A stretch of DNA of 39,220 nt from Microcaldota archaeon. GTDB lineage: Archaea; Micrarchaeota; Micrarchaeia; Micrarchaeales; CABMGC01. The position numbers and the translations under genes are program-made. The stretch spans positions 1 through 39,220 of the forward strand of contig JAGWHH010000003.1 in the NCBI GenBank assembly GCA_028866935.1. Reading direction: 5' to 3'. Below, piece after piece: positions 37,850-39,220 of this stretch (the first letter of the stretch is position 1; each line of letters begins with the position of its first letter). The notes below the pieces were generated by a model, which saw only the letters and a program-made list of their open reading frames with translations, made no database searches and was not told the DNA's origin.

Positions 37850-39220
37850 CTAAGTCTGCATATTGAAGTCCATCTGCTGGAACTTCATGCTCTTCGTTTC
37901 GTATATTGGAAGAATTGCAGGAGTAGGCACATGCCCCATCCTGACTTGGAAAGAGGTTCTGCCCTGCCATGTTCCGCTGTTTACTATCAGGGTGCCGTGG
38001 TGCTCTGCAGATCCGTTCTTATGCAGATGGCCCATATGCAGTATATCTGGCACTTGATCTATTACCATAGAGTCCCCTTTTCCAGGAACTATTGGATTAT
38101 CCCCGTATATCGGTGACAGATGCCTTCTCTTAAGTACTTCGAGCATTGCAGTCTCTGGCTTGGAGTAGCTGCATCCAGGTATGCCTTGTATTATGGAGTC
38201 AAGTGACGTTCCATGATACCCCAAGACCTGCAGGCCATTAATGTTAATGTACCCAGGATTTGTTACTAGGTGTATATTTTGAAGGTGCCTGAAGTCTTTA
38301 TAGAACCCCTCAGGAAGCTGCGGCTGGGGTTCAGCTCTCTGGACTCCGTCATGGTTTCCAGTGATAAGGAATATCTCTATATAGTCCGGCACTTTCGAAA
38401 AGAGGTTAAAGAGCTCGTTGTACTGCTTGTATATGTCATCAATTGCAAGTTCCTTCTGCTGATCCGGATAAACCCCTATTCCATCAACCAGGTCCCCACT
38501 CACAGTTATGTACTTTATCTTCTGTGCCAGGTCTTTTCTGTAATCAAGGCCCCCATTTACCCATTCAATGAACCTTAGAAACTGTTTTTCCATGAAGAGC
38601 TTGCTGCCTACGTGCACATCAGACATGAATGCAATCGCCACATCCTCCTCTGTTGCCTTCCTGTTATGTACCGGTATGTCCGGATAGACCAGCTCGCTGG
38701 CTATTAAAAGTGAACCAGACAGCTTGCCTCTTACTGCAATTACTTCATCCACTATTATCCTGTTGGAATTTTCGAAAAGAGAATTTGCGATACGCTTATC
38801 CTGCTTTGCAAATAGTATCTTGGCCGAGCCCGTCTCGTCCTCAAGCGTGATAAGTACATGTCCATTCTTTGTAATGATCTTGTCATAAACCATGCCAACT
38901 ACCGTAACTTCCTTCCCGCTCGCATACTGCTTTATGGCATCAATGCTCTTTACAAGCCCTGACATCCTGCTGCCACGCCCCTCTTGCAAGAAGCCCCTAA
39001 TCTTCTGCAGCCTGTCATTGAAATAGTGGGTGAAATCAAGCACAGTGCCAACTGTTTTGTGCACTTCAACATTTCTGATCTTAAACTCAGAAGGAATATC
39101 CTTGCCCAGCGGCTTGAAATCTGGCGCCTTTATTATCTCCACTTTAGGCGCTGCTACAACCCTCTTCTCATCAATTATTTTTACGAGCAGATCCTTGGTC
39201 AAAAGGCCCGGCCTGTCACT
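37850..39220 (-). CDS. polB: DNA polymerase D small subunit (DP1), 5' end beyond window
   Basis: Proofreading 3'-5' exonuclease subunit of PolD, calcineurin-like metallophosphoesterase fold. OB-fold region at about SAKILFAKQDKRIAN, then metal-binding motifs SDVHVGS, SGDLVDG, TGNHDG, YHGTS and MGHLHKNG, all intact, so exonuclease activity is expected. The C-terminus (KSMKFQQMDFNMQT) contacts DP2. A TTG at 39202 is in frame but the frame stays open to the window edge, and the N-terminal domain of DP1 proteins is normally longer, so I take this as partial. 8 nt separate it from DP2; the two form one operon. Confidence 0.95.
   Translation of the reverse strand, partial: SDRPGLLTKDLLVKIIDEKRVVAAPKVEIIKAPDFKPLGKDIPSEFKIRNVEVHKTVGTVLDFTHYFNDRLQKIRGFLQEGRGSRMSGLVKSIDAIKQYASGKEVTVVGMVYDKIITKNGHVLITLEDETGSAKILFAKQDKRIANSLFENSNRIIVDEVIAVRGKLSGSLLIASELVYPDIPVHNRKATEEDVAIAFMSDVHVGSKLFMEKQFLRFIEWVNGGLDYRKDLAQKIKYITVSGDLVDGIGVYPDQQKELAIDDIYKQYNELFNLFSKVPDYIEIFLITGNHDGVQRAEPQPQLPEGFYKDFRHLQNIHLVTNPGYININGLQVLGYHGTSLDSIIQGIPGCSYSKPETAMLEVLKRRHLSPIYGDNPIVPGKGDSMVIDQVPDILHMGHLHKNGSAEHHGTLIVNSGTWQGRTSFQVRMGHVPTPAILPIYETKSMKFQQMDFNMQT

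Noticed and set aside
1-39220. CRISPR array, insertion sequences, prophage, toxin-antitoxin or restriction genes
   Set aside because: No regularly spaced direct repeats, terminal inverted repeats with transposase, or recognisable defence or mobile genes were seen on either strand.

Overview
The window is gene-dense archaeal chromosome. It carries both subunits of the archaea-specific DNA polymerase D, MCM helicase, thermosome, AglB oligosaccharyltransferase, RNA polymerase subunits D and N, archaeal-type ribosomal proteins (L18e, L34e, L14e), wyosine synthase Taw1, AdkA and an archaeal RibL-type nucleotidyltransferase. Promoters are TATA boxes about 25 nt upstream of many start codons, so much of the gene set looks leaderless. 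A tRNA-splicing endonuclease built from three fused units, together with a BHB intron in a tRNA T-loop, points to a DPANN archaeon of the ARMAN/Micrarchaeota type. That placement is inference from gene content, not from a database search.

Layout. 1-3820: edge-truncated membrane protein, taw1, two membrane proteins and the splicing endonuclease. 3890-5401: PRC-barrel protein and a tmk-dcd thymidine-nucleotide pair. 5467-7216: tRNA-Glu, a possible structured RNA, a prepilin peptidase, a small ORF and a winged-helix regulator whose TATA box sits between the arms of a perfect 10-bp inverted repeat. 7232-10054: UPF0200 kinase, a free-standing tRNA-binding (EMAP/Trbp) domain, ThpR and two orphan proteins. 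10236-13493: a conserved RNA polymerase/ribosomal cluster, rpoD, tRNA-Leu(GAG), L18e, L13, S9, rpoN, an intron-containing tRNA, a candidate divergent Rpo6, and S2. 13509-20934: pilin-like protein, bacterial-type MetRS, MCM, presenilin-family protease, thioredoxin, HisRS. 20918-26349: geranylgeranyl reductase, an AglB with an N-terminal membrane plus coiled-coil extension, and a family-4 glycosyltransferase. 26351-33008: RibL, thermosome, and the archaeal adkA-DUF106-L34e-cmk-L14e cluster interrupted by two unknown genes. 33075-39220: class III aminotransferase, then DP2 and DP1 of polymerase D reading leftward, DP1 running off the right edge.

Functional links. The splicing endonuclease probably removes the 21-nt tRNA intron found 9 kb away. 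The prepilin peptidase is a candidate processor of the pilin-like protein. The free-standing tRNA-binding domain may assist the MetRS, which lacks one. MCM and PolD give much of a replisome; the DP2 C-terminus ends in a PCNA-binding-like motif. AglB and the glycosyltransferase suggest surface glycosylation, and the geranylgeranyl reductase suggests ether-lipid saturation. I see no CRISPR array, insertion sequence, prophage or rRNA gene. The most notable signals are the T-loop intron, its tRNA's apparent AGG anticodon, the winged-helix operator, and several probable non-AUG starts.
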